A stretch of 64,000 bases of DNA from Henckelia pumila (GCF_033568475.1 NC_133122.1:66425442-66489441); one strand, 5' to 3'; counted from the stretch's first letter, positions 12,375-24,925 are shown. A program made the numbers and translations. Notes: generated by a model from the sequence alone, not told the origin.

Positions 12375-13207
12375 GATCGCATCATAACAAATACAATTTT
12401 TTTTTCTTTCTTAAAGGTCAAGGTTACATTTCATGAAATTAGAGAGGTAGGTTGCCTCTGTCGCATAAATTAATAGATTTTGAATATATAGTTAGTTAGT
12501 ATAAAAAAAATATATTATATAGCTGAAATTGTAGAATATTCCGAATGACTTAATCTTGCTGTCTTTCACTAATATTGCAAATAAAAATGCAATATAATAT
12601 ATGTAGTAGACTAGTAGATCTTTCGCCCGCTGTGCAGGAGATCACACAGTAATCTTTTATAGTTGATTATACGCCATCTACTTAAGAAGTCAACAAAGTC
12701 AGCTGTGAACTTTAAAACCTTTGAAATTAAATGGCCACTAATTAATTAATCATAACATAACATGAGAGGAAACTCTTATTCGATTTCACACATTAAAAAA
12801 TTAAATTATTAATTTTATATCGAAAACATAATTTTTCATTGCTAATTAACATGAGTTGGATTGACATATCTCATAAATATAAATATGCGAGGCCTTATTA
12901 CAAGAAACCTACCATTATTATAAATATTTGTATCATAATTAGGTTCAAATTTTATTTATGTGTCATTCTAAAAAGAATTATCTATATAGAGCTTACGAGT
13001 CCAGAGGGCAACACGCATGATTAATTTAGAGCCAAAGTTTGTCAAATCTTACGCGAATTTCCGACCAAGTTGAAAAAATATAATATTCTTTTGAGGTGAA
13101 AAATATTTGTACCGTATGATATTTGATTTATAATAGAGATAAAATAGTGTCTAACTATAGTTTTTAGAATTCCCAAAACATCTTTCTTTTTTTTTTTTAT
13201 CCCCCGA
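12375..13207. other. AT-rich intergenic DNA
   Basis: No supported gene. Open frames here are short and low in complexity. Confidence 0.4.
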
Positions 13208-13209
13208 TT

Positions 13210-13253
<44 letters not shown>

Positions 13254-13255
13254 TT
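13208..13255. repeat. (CTTT)n microsatellite
   Basis: About twelve uninterrupted copies of the tetranucleotide TTTC, preceded by a T-run. The Lys/Glu/Arg frame read on the minus strand is only this repeat translated. Confidence 0.95.
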
Positions 13256-14319
13256 TTGGCATCAAAATTTAACTTTATATACAAAAATCTAAAAATCTTA
13301 TTAATTAAAAATAAAAAATTTAATTTAAATTTCCAATTTCAATGTTATGTTTTATACATAAAAATATGAACTGAACATTTACATAACTTGTGCACACAAG
13401 AGCTAGTCATATTTAAGTTTAATTCCCCATTTTTTTTATTTCTCCGATTTACTATTTGGCATTTGATTAATGTTGTGAGTGAAGCAATTGTTTGCAGTAT
13501 TAATTTGTTTCTTGATGTAAATATTACGCACGAAGATATATTAATATTTGCTTCATAAATATCGAATATAATTTAATAAAATCAATTAAAATAGAATTTT
13601 ATATATTTATGTGCATGCTTAGTGCTTACGATGAATCTGACAATTAACCGATTATTATTATTTATTAGTGCATTTTAATCTAAAACTTTTACTATGAATG
13701 AAATAATATTGTTTGATTTATTAGTTTTTCTAAGTTTAAGTACGCATCTCTTTTTATTTATTTTGTCTAGTTTTGGTTCAAGGATTTGAAATGGTAATAA
13801 TATAATAACAGTGACTCAAATAAAAATATATTAAAGAATGATGCAATATAATCTCTGTTTCTATTACAGTTTGTGTCTACGAGGAAGAATTTGCTTATTG
13901 GGTGATGGTCCAGCAAGGTAATGTCCATTTGACAATTGGGTTACTGTTTTCATAATCAAGCCCGTATACCCTCGTGAATCATGTGCTACTCCAAATTGCA
14001 TTTCGTGATTACCATCAAACCCTTGAATCTCAATGTTTGTTTATTTGGTATGTTGGTGTGTCACATTTCAAAATTAAAAATTATCAATTTTCGTTTCCCT
14101 TTTTTGAGAACGTAAATATAACATTGTATCATGAATTTTACTGTTATGTTTATGAGTATAACAAAATCGTATCATTTATTTTATGTACACGCGTCGCGTG
14201 TGTCATTGTGACTAGTATTTTATTGAAACTCGGCATTTATTTATTTTGAACACCGGATTCTTTGGATATTCTTGTCCAATTAAAGTCTATCAATATATAT
14301 ATATATATATTTCAAAAAT
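13256..14319. other. AT-rich intergenic DNA
   Basis: No supported gene. A 91-codon open frame at 13,974-14,249 has no recognisable features. A short (AT)n run lies near 14,297. Confidence 0.4.
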
Positions 14320-14645
14320 TACAATTTTGGTGTTTTATTTTGTTAATTTGTTGTTATTAAATTTCAATTATAGCCTTGTATACTTTAAATTTTGACAATT
14401 TTAATCTTAAATTTCACCAAAAGCGCTGACGTGACACTACATATGACAACACCGTTTACATGTCACACCAACAACGTATCGGTAGATTTGGTACGACATA
14501 ACAATTAAGTTGAAAAAGTAGTGAAATTACAAAAGAAAAAAAAAACAAAGATAATGGGTTGAGATCGAAATTTTTGACAACATCAAGACAAAGATAAAAA
14601 ACTAAAATCATAATTTTGTCAGTTCTTTTTATATCTCAACACATA
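14320..14645. mobile_element. Possible foldback MITE
   Basis: A T-rich left arm and A-rich right arm flank a centre with GACGTGACAC and TGTCACACC. This is the same plan as the clearer elements at 40,552-40,860 and 56,893-57,205. The arms are diverged and no target duplication was found. Confidence 0.35.
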
Positions 14646-15009
14646 TCATTATTATTATAAAATAAAAACTCGAACTTGATATCTGATATTAAAAAAATAT
14701 TACAACATAATTATTTTGTTTAGGAAAATAAATTTATTAAAAATTGTAAATTAAAATTTAATTAAGAAAAGTAAAAAAAATAAGATAAAGAGAAGCCGGC
14801 ATCTAATGTCTAATGTAATGACTACTTCAATCTAACTGCGGAAAGTCAAGCTTGAAGTGATGTCATATGATACGACATCGTACCTTACCACCTGACAGTC
14901 TACACACACCCCCGATTGGGTTGCTAACTCCTCCCTCCGATTCAAAAGAAACCCTAATTCTCCCATTTCTCAATCGATTCAATAAGGATAAACCACCGCA
15001 TAAAGATAG

Positions 15010-15777
15010 ATGGGCAAGTTATCCCCGCTGGGTTTCAAGCGCAAGAACGACGGCGATAATACAGGGAAGAAGAGAATGAAGCCGATGGAGGGTGAAGGAG
15101 GCGATGTTGCGGCGGCGGAGAAGGTGCGGCTTCCGCTTTCGGAAGTGGTTTCTGACTGCGAAGAACGATGGTTTCTAGAGACGCTTAAAGAGGCGGAGGC
15201 GGGCGACCTTAGAATGCAGGTGATTGTAAGTCAAATGTACAATAGCGGCTATGGAGTTGCCAAAGATGAAGACAAGGTTTAAACTTTGATTCTCTCTTTG
15301 GGGTTATTGTTATCTTTTTGTGGATTGTGCAATAATTTGTTATGTGATGATGTTGCCTACTGTTTTTCTCTTCTTGTTTCTCTATTTTATATTGTTATTG
15401 TTATTTATTTTTTGTTGAATGTGAATGAGGTCAGTCTTCTTCTGTTAAAAGAAAAGTGGAGGTTCTTTTCTTGTTTTAAGGATTTAGATTCAGTTGTTTT
15501 GGCTTTCTGAATTTGTGGGCTTTAAAAATCTAGAGGAAGTTTTGGATCTCAAGTGCTTCGCGAATGAGGACTTCACTGAGGAAAGTTAGCTACAAACGTC
15601 CAGGTGATTTCTCTATTCTATATGTTTGTGGGATGCCCAGCATTCTTGGACTACTTTTTATTTATTCATTGTAACATGCGAAGAGAATGCCATATGTTAC
15701 AGTAGTTTTAAGATGCAACTCCTGCAGGTTACAATGCAAGTGATTCGGATACAGATGAGTTGGCCTGTACATCTTGA
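15010..15777 (+). CDS. SEL1/HCP-like small protein, 3 exons
   Basis: Exons at 15,010-15,276, 15,534-15,603 and 15,728-15,777 join in frame to a 128-residue protein with GT/AG introns. Exon 1 encodes a basic N-terminus (GFKRKN, KKRMKP) followed by the helical segment GDLRMQVIVSQMYNSGYGV, which matches the consensus of a single SEL1-like helical repeat. Exon 2 reads ASRMRTSLRKVSYKRPG, and exon 3 an acidic tail beginning YNASDSDTDEL. I recognise this layout from small conserved plant proteins of unknown function annotated as HCP-like or SEL1-like. SEL1 repeats usually bind proteins, but one repeat gives no specific role. The ATG at 15,010 begins the long open frame. An upstream ATG at 14,867 opens an overlapping 70-codon frame that could act as a uORF. 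The gene could have a longer 3' end that I missed. Confidence 0.7.
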
Positions 15778-17447
15778 TCATTGCTTTGGGCAATGTGAAG
15801 CAAAATTAAAGGTGCGTTTTTTCTCTTCCTTAGTTTGGTACTGTAATTTTGTTTCGTATTAATACGACGAGGTTCGATATTAATTTCCTAGTGACATATA
15901 AGTTGTAATTTAGTAAATTTCCTATGCTGATGTGGAAAAGGTCTTCTGAAATCACGATATGTGTCCCACACTGTTTTACAACGAAAGTGGAGGGGTTAAT
16001 TAAGCATTTAAGCTTGAAGGGCTATCGTATTGCGTACGAAGCCAGTGCATTGGTTTAGACTTTCATGTTGTGCTGACATTGGTGTTTTTGTTGAAAATCA
16101 ATGCAGGAAGTTTGCGGCTTAAGAAAGGCTATCACGGGGTCAGGGTCAGTAATATGACCCTTTTGTCAATTTACGGACTGAATTCAGGTGAATGAGATAA
16201 AAATTGATGAGTGAGTGAAAGCTGTTTAAGAGACTGTCTTGGGTTTAATTTGATGGACTCCTCGATCTAGGAGGCTAATATGTTGGGTGTGCTCTTCATC
16301 TCTTGTGATTGGCATGCAATGTATATACATTCTCACAGTCGATCAGGAATTGTACATAATTGATGGACCAAGTCAGTTGACAATTACTTTTGTTAACCAA
16401 CGTAACTGTAGTGATTGAATACCTTGGAAGGAATAAATTATCCTTTGCGTCAAGATTTTTCATGATCAAGCATGATTTTTGTACATAAGTTTGTCATGCT
16501 TGTGTTCTCTATTATATGGTTTCTCTCTTTATAATAGATAGATGATTCAGCTTTTTCTATCATGCTTATTGTAATGGATGCCTGACCTGATCTCGATCCA
16601 TTCATATCGCACAGTTTGGCTTCTGATTATGCCAATCCATTCGGTACCTTTTCTGCTCATGCTTTATCGCATGTGCGATCATCAATGTCATAGAATCTCT
16701 CCCACGAGTCTCTCTTTATTGAGATTATGTGAGGATGATAGTGTAGATACATATCCACTACTGTATGATTATCCCATAAATGTTTTCAATTGAACAACCA
16801 TTTTGGACAAATTATAATTTTTTGCTATCGAAGCTTTGCTGTTTTCTGTAGAATGGTTGTGTGGGAAGTTTTTTTTGTGAACCTTGGGTCCGAATACATC
16901 AATCTACTATAGTTCTATACTTGCATCTCAAAGAAATTCCTCGACCAAAGAAGCTTAATTGGCAGTAAACAATTGGAGGAATTGAGATCTTGGAAGGCTA
17001 ATAATTAATAATTTTTGAGACTATAATTGCTTCAAAGAGATGTACCAGGTTCTTTTGTTATTCATAATATTGTTTTTTTGGGTGGCATACGAAACAATAC
17101 TTGTGAGGACAATACATGTATTGAGGACAATACATGTACGTTACATAATGTGCATGATCGATTTCCGATCGAGGGAAAATCAAATTTACTTCATCAGCTG
17201 TTGAATTATTTAAATCCTCTTTTATGCATCTAACTTTTTTCAATAATTTTTTTATATTTAAAAATTTTAGAATATATTATATTGCGATAATATAAATAAA
17301 ATATGGTATTTTGGGGAAAAATGAAAGTTTAAATAAAAAAATAGTAATTATTTAGGAAGATGCGAAAATAAGTCAAAGAAAGAGAGAGTTTGTTGTTTTC
17401 ATTTTTAAAATTAAAAGTTCAACCTAAATGAATTTGAAGCAGGACCC
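15778..17447. other. 3' flank of SEL1-like gene, no other gene
   Basis: Probably 3' untranslated sequence at first, then intergenic DNA. A short tandem duplication of TGAGGACAATACATGTA lies near 17,104-17,140. Open frames are short and unsupported. Confidence 0.4.
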
Positions 17448-17456
17448 ATCTATTAC

Positions 17457-18112
17457 TAGGGGTGTGGAATGGTCGGTTAGGTTCGGTTTTAACAAATTTC
17501 AGCTCGGTGTTTTGGTTTACGGTTTTTCAACTTCCTCCGAAACCAAACCATTTTATTTCGGTTTGGTTCGGTTATGTTTTATTACGGTTTCGGCTATTAC
17601 GATCGGTTATTACGGTTTGAGTAACAATTTGACTTATAAATAAACATGTATATTAAATTATTTAAAATAAATATAATAAAAAAACAGTGATCAAACCAAG
17701 TTTTTTATTATCTTAGAACATCAAAATTAAGTAATAAAAATAGGCATAGCTATGATTTTTGTAACCAATTTGTTAGTTATCTTACAAACATCAAAATAAA
17801 ATAATAAAAAATATAACGATTGACGGTTACCAAGTTAGAGATTAACGATGGAAAGTCAAGAAGGGAGGAGAAAAATCTGTAAACCTAATAAAAATAACAT
17901 ATATTAATTATTTTTATTATTTATTATATTTTAAATAGTCGGTTCGATTTTTCGGTTTTTTAAAATTCAAAACCGTAAACCGGACCGGAAAATCGAAGAT
18001 ATAAAAAATCAAAACCAGAACCGACCGAAAAACCATTTAAACCGAATCAAAAAAATCGAAATTTACGGTCCGATTGGTTTTTTCGGTTTGAACCGTTTAA
18101 TGCACACCCCTA
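17457..18112. mobile_element. hAT-type MITE, 656 bp
   Basis: Begins TAGGGGTGTG and ends CACACCCCTA, a 10-bp perfect inverted repeat. It is flanked by the 8-bp direct repeat TCTATTAC at 17,449-17,456 and 18,113-18,120. Inside both ends are many copies of CGGTT/AACCG. An 8-bp duplication with TAGGG termini fits non-autonomous hAT elements. It has no coding capacity. Confidence 0.8.
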
Positions 18113-19867
18113 TCTATTACCTATCTAAACGTGTAAATAAAAGGGTAAAATTTTATAATTGTGAAATAACAACTTTTTTCTTTTATTTACACTATAAATA
18201 AGGTCATATAAAAACATATAGGGATATAAAATTAAAAGCAATATTTTAGTTAGGGTATAAAATTAAATGAATATTTCTGTTATATTATATGTAAATAGTA
18301 ATATTCATAAATACATTATATATTTATGACATTTATTTAATTGCAACTAATGTATCCCTTAACACCATTACATAATTTATTTTTTTATTATTATTTTTTT
18401 GAAAAGAACAATTTTTTATTTTATTTTTCACAATTTGTTTTTATTTATTTTACATTTTATGTAATGTTAGGAAATATAAAAATATATAAGAATAAGCTAA
18501 GTTTTAGTTTGTGGCTTAATTAAGTTGTAGTTAATCAAATATATAAATAAAACTTGAAAAGAAAAAAAACTAAAACTTACGGTATTAATATAAAAAGTTA
18601 AAATTAAAAAAAAATTAAGAATATAAATCTTGAAAAGAACAAAACTAAAATAAAAAATTTAGTGTAATAATATTAAAAGTTATCTATTACATTATACATT
18701 TATGACATTCATTGAATTGCAACTAATGCATCTCTTAACACCATTACACAATTTATTTTTTAATTATTAATTTTTTTAAAAGAACCATTTTTTTTCATTT
18801 TCACAATTTGTTTTTATTTATTTTACAATTTATGTAATGTTAGGTAATATAAAAATATATAAGAATAAGTTAAAGTTTAATTTGTGGCTTAATTAAGTTG
18901 TAGTTAATCAAACACATAAATCAATATTGAAAAGAATGAAAGAAAAAACTAAAACTTACAGTATTAATATAAAAAGTTATAATTAAAAAAATTAAGAATA
19001 TAAATCTTGAAAAGAACAAAACTAAAACAAAAAATTTATAAGTGTAATAATATTAAAAGTTAGCTATTATATGTAAATGGTAATAATATTCATAAATACA
19101 TTATACATTTATAACATGCATTGAATTACAACTAATGTATCCCTTAACACCATTACACAATTTATATTTAGTTATTATTTTTTTGAAAATAACCATTTTT
19201 TTTTCATTTTTCACAAATTTTTTTCATTTTAGGCAATATAAAAATATATAAGAATAAGCTAAATTTTAGTTTGTGGCTTAATTGAGTTGTAGTTAATCGA
19301 ATAGATAAATAAATCTTGAAAAGAACAAAAAAAAAAAACTAAAACTTACGGTATTAATATAAAAAGTTAGAATTAAAAAATATGTATAAGAATATAAATC
19401 TTGAAAAGAACAAAATTAAAACAAAAAAATTAATGTAATAATATTAAAAGTTAGAATTAAAAATATATATTTACGAAATTAATGTAAGAGTATAAATTAA
19501 ATCTATTACCTATTTAAAAATATGAATAAAAGGATAAAATTTTACTATTGTGAACAACTTTTCCCTTTTATTTATACTATAAGTAAGGTCATAGAAAAAT
19601 ATATACACATATAAAATTAAAATCAACCCTAAAATAAATATTTCTATTATATTGTATGTAAATATTAATCTATTATCTGATACTTATTACTTGCATATAT
19701 AAATTACTTATTACTTATTACTTTAGTACATATATAAATACGTGAGTTTGATTTGTGAATTTACATAGCTACTCTTCATTACTACATAATTAATTTGTTT
19801 TTTTAATTATTTATTTATTTAACTATTCAATTAACTAATTTATTTATAACAAAGTGATAAACTTAAT
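18113..19867. repeat. AT-rich complex tandem repeat, about 0.4-kb unit
   Basis: A unit containing TTGCAACTAATG...CCCTTAACACCATTACA recurs at about 18,341, 18,716 and 19,126. The companion motif TTGTGGCTTAATTAAGTTGTAG recurs near 18,512, 18,888 and 19,270 with minor changes. A second repeated block (TCTATTACCTAT...AAGGTCATA) appears at 18,113-18,210 and 19,500-19,600. No genes are seen. The units differ by indels in A/T runs. Confidence 0.75.
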
Positions 19868-20162
19868 TAGGGATGTTCATCCGGACCGAATCGAACCGAA
19901 CCGAACCGAACCGTCGGTTAACGGAACCAAATGTCACCGAAAATCCAAACCGAATTTTGCGGTTCGGTTAAAAACCGAAATATTTTTGGTTTTTCGGTTT
20001 AACCGAATTTCTATTTATTTTATTTCATTTATTTAATTAATTTATGTTTATTTATTAATAAAAACAAATTAAAAATGAATTAAAATATTTAAAAAAACAA
20101 GTAAAAAAAATTAAAAAACCGGTTTTCAATTCGGGCGGTTAACTAAACTGTGAACACCCCTA
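19868..20162. mobile_element. hAT-type MITE, 295 bp
   Basis: Starts TAGGGATGTTCA and ends TGAACACCCCTA, with the 8-bp target duplication AACTTAAT at 19,860-19,867 and 20,163-20,170. Its ends are rich in CCGAACCGAA / TTCGGTT, as in the element at 17,457. It has inserted into the AT-rich repeat array. Confidence 0.8.
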
Positions 20163-20834
20163 AACTTAATCTATCTATTACATTTTACATATATAAATAT
20201 GTGAGTTTAATTTGTGAATTTACATGGTTACCCTTCATTAATATGTTTTTTAATTATTTATTTATGTGACTATTCAATTAATTTATTTATTTATCACAAA
20301 GTGACAAACTTAAGAGATAAAAAAAATACAATTTTTTCTTACAGAAATAAGGGGAATACCAAATTTTTCCTTCATATTTTGATGTTTTCAGGGTCATTTT
20401 TCTCGATTTTTAAAATCAACCCTGAAATAAATATTTCTGTTATATTATATGTAAATATTAATATCCATAAATATTAATGTAGGAGCATAAATTAAACCCT
20501 TGATATTTAAAAAATATAATAATATTAAAGTAAACGATAAATTTTAGTTTATGGCATTAATTGAGTACCAATTAATGAAATAAATAAATATTAGAAAGAA
20601 TAAAACTAAAAACTAAAACTTGCGGTATTAATATATTTATGAAATTTGTATAGTATAAATTAAACTCTTGAAATTTTTATATATTTAAAAAAGAGAAAAT
20701 TTTAAATAATAATTATACAAATTTAATTAATAATGATAATATATATATATTTATATAGGAGTTTGATTATTATTATAAAAATATTTAAATTAATAAATTT
20801 GATGTCTTAGCATATTATTTCCTTTATTAATATA
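20163..20834. other. AT-rich intergenic DNA, continuation of repeat array
   Basis: The first 100 bp (TATATAAATATGTGAGTTTAATTTGTGAATTTACAT-like) repeat the sequence near 19,725-19,770. The rest is low-complexity. No genes are seen. Confidence 0.45.
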
Positions 20835-21227
20835 AAGACACCGTTCTGTTCATCATATTACTAATATACATATAAATAATCTCATCTCATCTCACGTTCT
20901 TCTCATCATATTGTTTATTCATATATTAACTATTTATTTTACATCAATCAAATCATTAATTATTTATCTCACATCAATCAAATTATTGAACTCAAATTAC
21001 TATATTACCCCTTATAAATAATATAATTTTTATTTTATTTATTTTTAAAAGGACAAAATAGTCATTTAACATTTTTATATAAAATTTAATCAATCAAATC
21101 AAATAAAACTATAATCTATCAATCAAATCCAATACTATTTTAACTATCATTTTTTATTTATTTTTTATTACATTATATTATTTATCTATATATTACTTAT
21201 ATCATATCTCAAATCAAACGGTGTCTT
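20835..21227. mobile_element. Putative MITE, 393 bp
   Basis: Bounded by the inverted repeat AAGACACCGTT ... AACGGTGTCTT, with T/C-rich and A-rich arms inside. No target duplication is evident, so the superfamily is unknown. Confidence 0.5.
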
Positions 21228-21509
21228 GACACTATGGTAACGAGTCTAATGACTCATTACATATTCTTCGTCCTGATTATATAATGTAGTTTTCACACAT
21301 ATTAAAAAATATTATTGAGAAAACAAATTTCTTAAACTTCTTATTTTATACCTCTTAATGTATTCAAAAAATGAATGCATAATTTCAAGGTGTAGTTAAT
21401 AGGGGTAGAGTGTAAAAATTTATTACTAAAATGGTATATCATATATGCCTATGAATTTGAGGAGAAAACAAACAAACAAATGACCTAAATAATTGGGACG
21501 GAGGAGAAT
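21228..21509. other. AT-rich intergenic DNA
   Basis: I see no gene or element ends here. Confidence 0.35.
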
Positions 21510-21890
21510 TATTTAACTTGAATGTTTTTCATTTTTAATTATATTAAGATGCATTTTCATTTTAGTCATTTCCTTGAATATCGTTTTTATTTTGATCATT
21601 TAACTTGTATTTATTTTAATTTAAAATCTTTTTTATGACCGACAAACATGATAGATTATGGTAAAAAAAGATCCAAAAAAACATTCAATTTAAATGAAAA
21701 AAATAAAAATAATATACAACTTACATGACTACAAATGAAAATATGCCGCAACAGAACCAAAAATTTTAAAAAAACATGTGAGTTAAATGATCAAAATAAA
21801 AACAATATATTAGTGACACAAATAAAAATGAAAATGCATCGCAATATGACTAAAATAAAAAACATTCAAGTTACAGATTAAAAATACAAA
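21510..21890. mobile_element. Foldback MITE, long imperfect inverted repeats
   Basis: The left arm (about 21,513-21,605, with GAATGTTTTTCATTTTTAAT and ATGCATTTTCATTTTAGTC) is the reverse complement of the right arm (about 21,778-21,885) with scattered mismatches. Each arm is about 90-100 bp around an AT-rich centre. Noncoding. Confidence 0.65.
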
Positions 21891-22149
21891 TTCACCATTA
21901 ACATGACAAAAAGTGAAAAAAATGATCATTATATTATTTCAGTTGATTTTCATAATTAATCATTCAATTTTATATGATTTTTGTTATGATCCAATAAAAA
22001 TCACACTAAATATAATTATAAAAAATAATAAATAAATATATTATAAAAATAACGTGTCACCACGTGCATACGTTCAGATTACTAGTGTTATTAAATGCAG
22101 GAATCAGCCGTCCAGGTACTTGCATGATACACACATACTCTTTCTCTAA

Positions 22150-24106
22150 GTTAGAATCAAGATGAATATCACAAGAAATGTCAATTTATTTGGTGTAATT
22201 TTATACTAGCCCACTTGTTGGTTAGCTGTACACAAAATTTCAAATACATTTCGAGCCCGTTTGGATTTTGTAGAGATTTTTTAAAATAAATGCTTTTAAA
22301 AGCTACAATTTTTGGTTTTCGAAAAAGCTCTAATTTTGACTTAAAAAGTGCTTATTTAAGCACTTTTTTGGTCAAACAAAAACACCTTGTTAACAAAAAA
22401 AACACTTTTTTAAGTGTTTTTTTGGTCTAACTTTTGAAACCAAACGGCCTTAGTCATATGTACGAATTCATTTACTCAATTCATTACACGTTGTCTTTGG
22501 AGTTATATAAATATTATAACGAAGATATCTTTGTATTTGTGTACGAGGAATAATTTTATAATTTTAAAATATACCGTATAATTGTATGTGTAATCGAATG
22601 TTTATGTGTAATCGAATGTTTATGTTTTTTTGTTAAAAAGGGTATTTGGTCCATATTGAGGTTATTTTTACCCATAGATGAAGCTTAAAAAAGTGTTGTA
22701 TAATGGACTGTGGAACCTGTTTTCTGTACCAACAGGTTCTCCGACTCTGGTTATTCAGCCAAAATCTCTCATTTATGGTTGCCGGAGGCGGAGTACTCGC
22801 AATATTGGTCTACACGGACTTGATGACTTCAAATTTTACGGCATTCGTCTCTCTTGTCATATTGATTAACATCTCTGGAGCCGTTGGTGTCCTCTCGACT
22901 CTTGCTGGAACCATCTTGGTCGAAAGAGAATGGTGTGTTATTAACTCAATAACCATCATACATGTCACCTTGTTTATTTCAGTTTATCTCATACAAAGTA
23001 GTGTTGCCGTCAATGTTACAGGGTGGTGGTTATATCAGAAGGCCAACCTCCTGATGTACTAACAAAGATGAACTCAATCATACGAAGAATCGACTTAATC
23101 TGCAAGTTGTTTGCTCCTGTTGTTTCCGGATTCATTATCAGCTTTGTGTCATTAACTGCATATTCAGCAAGAAGTAGCCCTACCAGGACTAGCACTTGCT
23201 CTATTGTAATTCACAGTTCTCAGGTTATCCACTTTCTTGATCATAAAATGTTGTTTTTTCTTTGTGCTCGTTTCTTTTTTAACATTTCAAGCAAATGGTG
23301 CCAACAGCTTTCGATCATTAATGACTGCTACATTGGAATGGTAAGGTATACCTACATATATAATTGGAATTGCACGTGGAATAAGCGCAACGGTTGGGAT
23401 TGCTGCAACATTTATGTATCCCGAATTGCAGTCTCATATTTCAACGCTAAGAACTGGTCTTTGGATCAGGTAAGCCACTATTTTTCCTTCAGAAGATCAA
23501 TCTTAGTTCATCATAACATAATAAGCTCGCATTGATCCGATTTGAGTTTAAATATTTGCAGTGGGCCTGTCTCTTGTTGTGTGTTGCCTCAGTATTTATC
23601 AACAACAAAATTTTAGCCGCGTACATGCTGATGAGTGGGGTGGCTGTGTCACGGCTTGGACTATGGATGTTTGATTTATCGGTCATTCAGCAAATGGCAG
23701 GTATGTGCAGTAAAACAGTGTCACACTTTGAGTCCACGAGCCCTCAAGAAAAATGATTGATTAGAAAGAATATCCTGCTTGAAACAATTCCCATCTGTTC
23801 TTATATTGTGCAAATAGTTGAACCAAGTTGTTGGAAAAAGTCCCTTGTATTTTTTTAATGAAACTATTCACATCCGTCACACTATACAATGTAGAACGAG
23901 GCATTGCAATCAGCCATTTTCCAAAAAACGCCTTTGTTGTAAATTAACACATCAATCCAGTAGTTTTGAGCAGCTAGAAGTGGTAATACAGATACTATTT
24001 TGACAAGCACGGCATCCACAAGCCCATGAAAGTGAGAGTCTAGAAGATGGATTCCTTTAGTTTGTATTTCACATCCATCATCTCTTTACGAAAATAATTA
24101 AAAAAA
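22150..24106 (+). pseudogene. Duplicated ferroportin, left fragment (exons 3-6)
   Basis: This is a degenerate copy of the intact ferroportin locus at 52,910-56,290. It lacks exons 1-2: sequence matching up to about 53,180 jumps near 22,630 to sequence matching about 54,575. Exon equivalents: 22,736-22,932 (exon 3), 23,022-23,223 (exon 4), 23,308-23,469 (exon 5) and 23,562-23,700 (exon 6). Exon 4 has lost about 230 bp at 23,160/23,161 and gained an in-frame TAA (CTATTGTAATTC). Exon 5 is shortened at its 3' end, and exon 6 has an extra G before the donor. It cannot encode a transporter. Its intron 6 was the target of the large Mutator-like insertion. Confidence 0.9.
22254..22453. mobile_element. 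200-bp MITE in ferroportin pseudogene flank
   Basis: Exactly 200 bp are present here and absent from the paralogous site at about 53,018. Its ends are AGCCCGTTTGG and CCAAACGGCCTTAG, and internal AAGTGCTT/AAGCACTT arms form hairpins. No clear target duplication was seen. Confidence 0.65.
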
Positions 24107-24208
24107 GAGTAAATTGGTGATAAATCCCCAAACCCAAACTTGACTTTGCCCTAACTCTCTACCCATAAGATTCTTTGCAATAGCTCCCTAGGACCACAAA
24201 ACTTGAAT
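24107..24208 (+). repeat. Left terminal inverted repeat of Mutator-like element
   Basis: About 102 bp that match the reverse complement of 36,447-36,548 in short blocks: AAATT, TCCCC, AAACTT, AACTC, CTCCCTAG, TTGAAT. Preceded by the 9-bp target duplication. Confidence 0.75.
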
Positions 24209-24327
24209 ATTTAACTGTTTAATTCTTGTACTGGATTTATGTTTTTTTATGCTTAAAATCTAAAGACTTTATGCTAAAATCTGAAGATTTTGTGCTTATT
24301 CATGATACAAAGAATTATCCGTAAAAA

Positions 24328-24340
24328 TGATATAAGAGCC
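24328..24340 (+). other. Degenerate tRNA-Met primer-binding site of pararetrovirus
   Basis: TGATATAAGAGCC matches 11 of 13 bases of the caulimovirid minus-strand primer site (consensus TGGTATCAGAGCC). It lies just ahead of the first viral frames, where the circular genome is conventionally numbered from. Confidence 0.65.
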
Positions 24341-24418
24341 TTAGGTTAATTATTCAAACATAATATTATTCGTTAATTCATGTTTTTCTTTGTTGAGGAG
24401 AATATTTTTTTTCAAAAG

Positions 24419-24562
24419 ATGACTTCAAACGAAGGTTTGAATCAAGAGGATTTTATTCATATGAAATCCTATAAACAAGTTAATCTATTCACAATAGATT
24501 ACTTACAACAGGTTGTGATTAATGCTCTTAATTTTGAAGAGATAAAGAAAAATAATTTCTAA
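24419..24562 (+). CDS. Small pararetroviral reading frame, unknown function
   Basis: A 47-codon frame from the ATG at 24,419, with no recognised domain. It lies between the primer site and the larger viral frames, where some caulimovirids have small frames or leader uORFs. It may be a remnant of a longer frame. Confidence 0.35.
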   Translation: MTSNEGLNQEDFIHMKSYKQVNLFTIDYLQQVVINALNFEEIKKNNF

Positions 24563-24658
24563 CTCTCAATTTTTTGAGATTACCCCAAATTTCCTCTAAA
24601 CTCTCCGGAGATCTTAGAAAAATTCAAAAGACGGTACAATATTACAACAATCAGCTGT

Positions 24659-24925
24659 ATGAAATACCTCGGCAAAATTGAAGAAATCCTTAAGAAACAA
24701 GAAGAAATTCTTGGAAACCTAAAGGATCTTCAAAATAAAATCATAAATCTAGAACACACTTCGGGTTCTAGAAAAGGAAATACAGGAGGAAGGTTACCAC
24801 TCTCATTTGGTACCGAACCTTTGTTACATCAGAAAGGTAAAACCAAAATGGTCCAAAAACCTTTAACCAATGATGAAATGATGATTAATCTTATAAAAGC
24901 AGTATCAGAGAAAAACACTATCTGA
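24659..24925 (+). CDS. Pararetroviral 88-aa coiled-coil frame
   Basis: Residues about 3-35 have a heptad-like pattern rich in Ile, Leu, Glu and Lys (IEEILKKQEEILGNLKDL), predicting a coiled coil. The C-terminal half is basic and polar. Its stop overlaps the next start as ATGA (24,922-24,925 area), the tight coupling usual in caulimovirids. Small coiled-coil proteins in this position are often virion-associated, but I cannot assign this one. Confidence 0.55.
   Translation: MKYLGKIEEILKKQEEILGNLKDLQNKIINLEHTSGSRKGNTGGRLPLSFGTEPLLHQKGKTKMVQKPLTNDEMMINLIKAVSEKNTI

Noticed and set aside
13042-13284. Minus-strand Lys/Glu/Arg-rich open frame
   Set aside because: It is the CTTT microsatellite translated.
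18341-20477. Several 60-90 codon frames in the AT-rich array
   Set aside because: Low-complexity Phe/Tyr/Ile-rich translations of repeats.
22703-23062. 119-codon frame as a separate small membrane-protein gene
   Set aside because: It is ferroportin exon 3 read through into its intron; the same occurs at 54,642-55,001.
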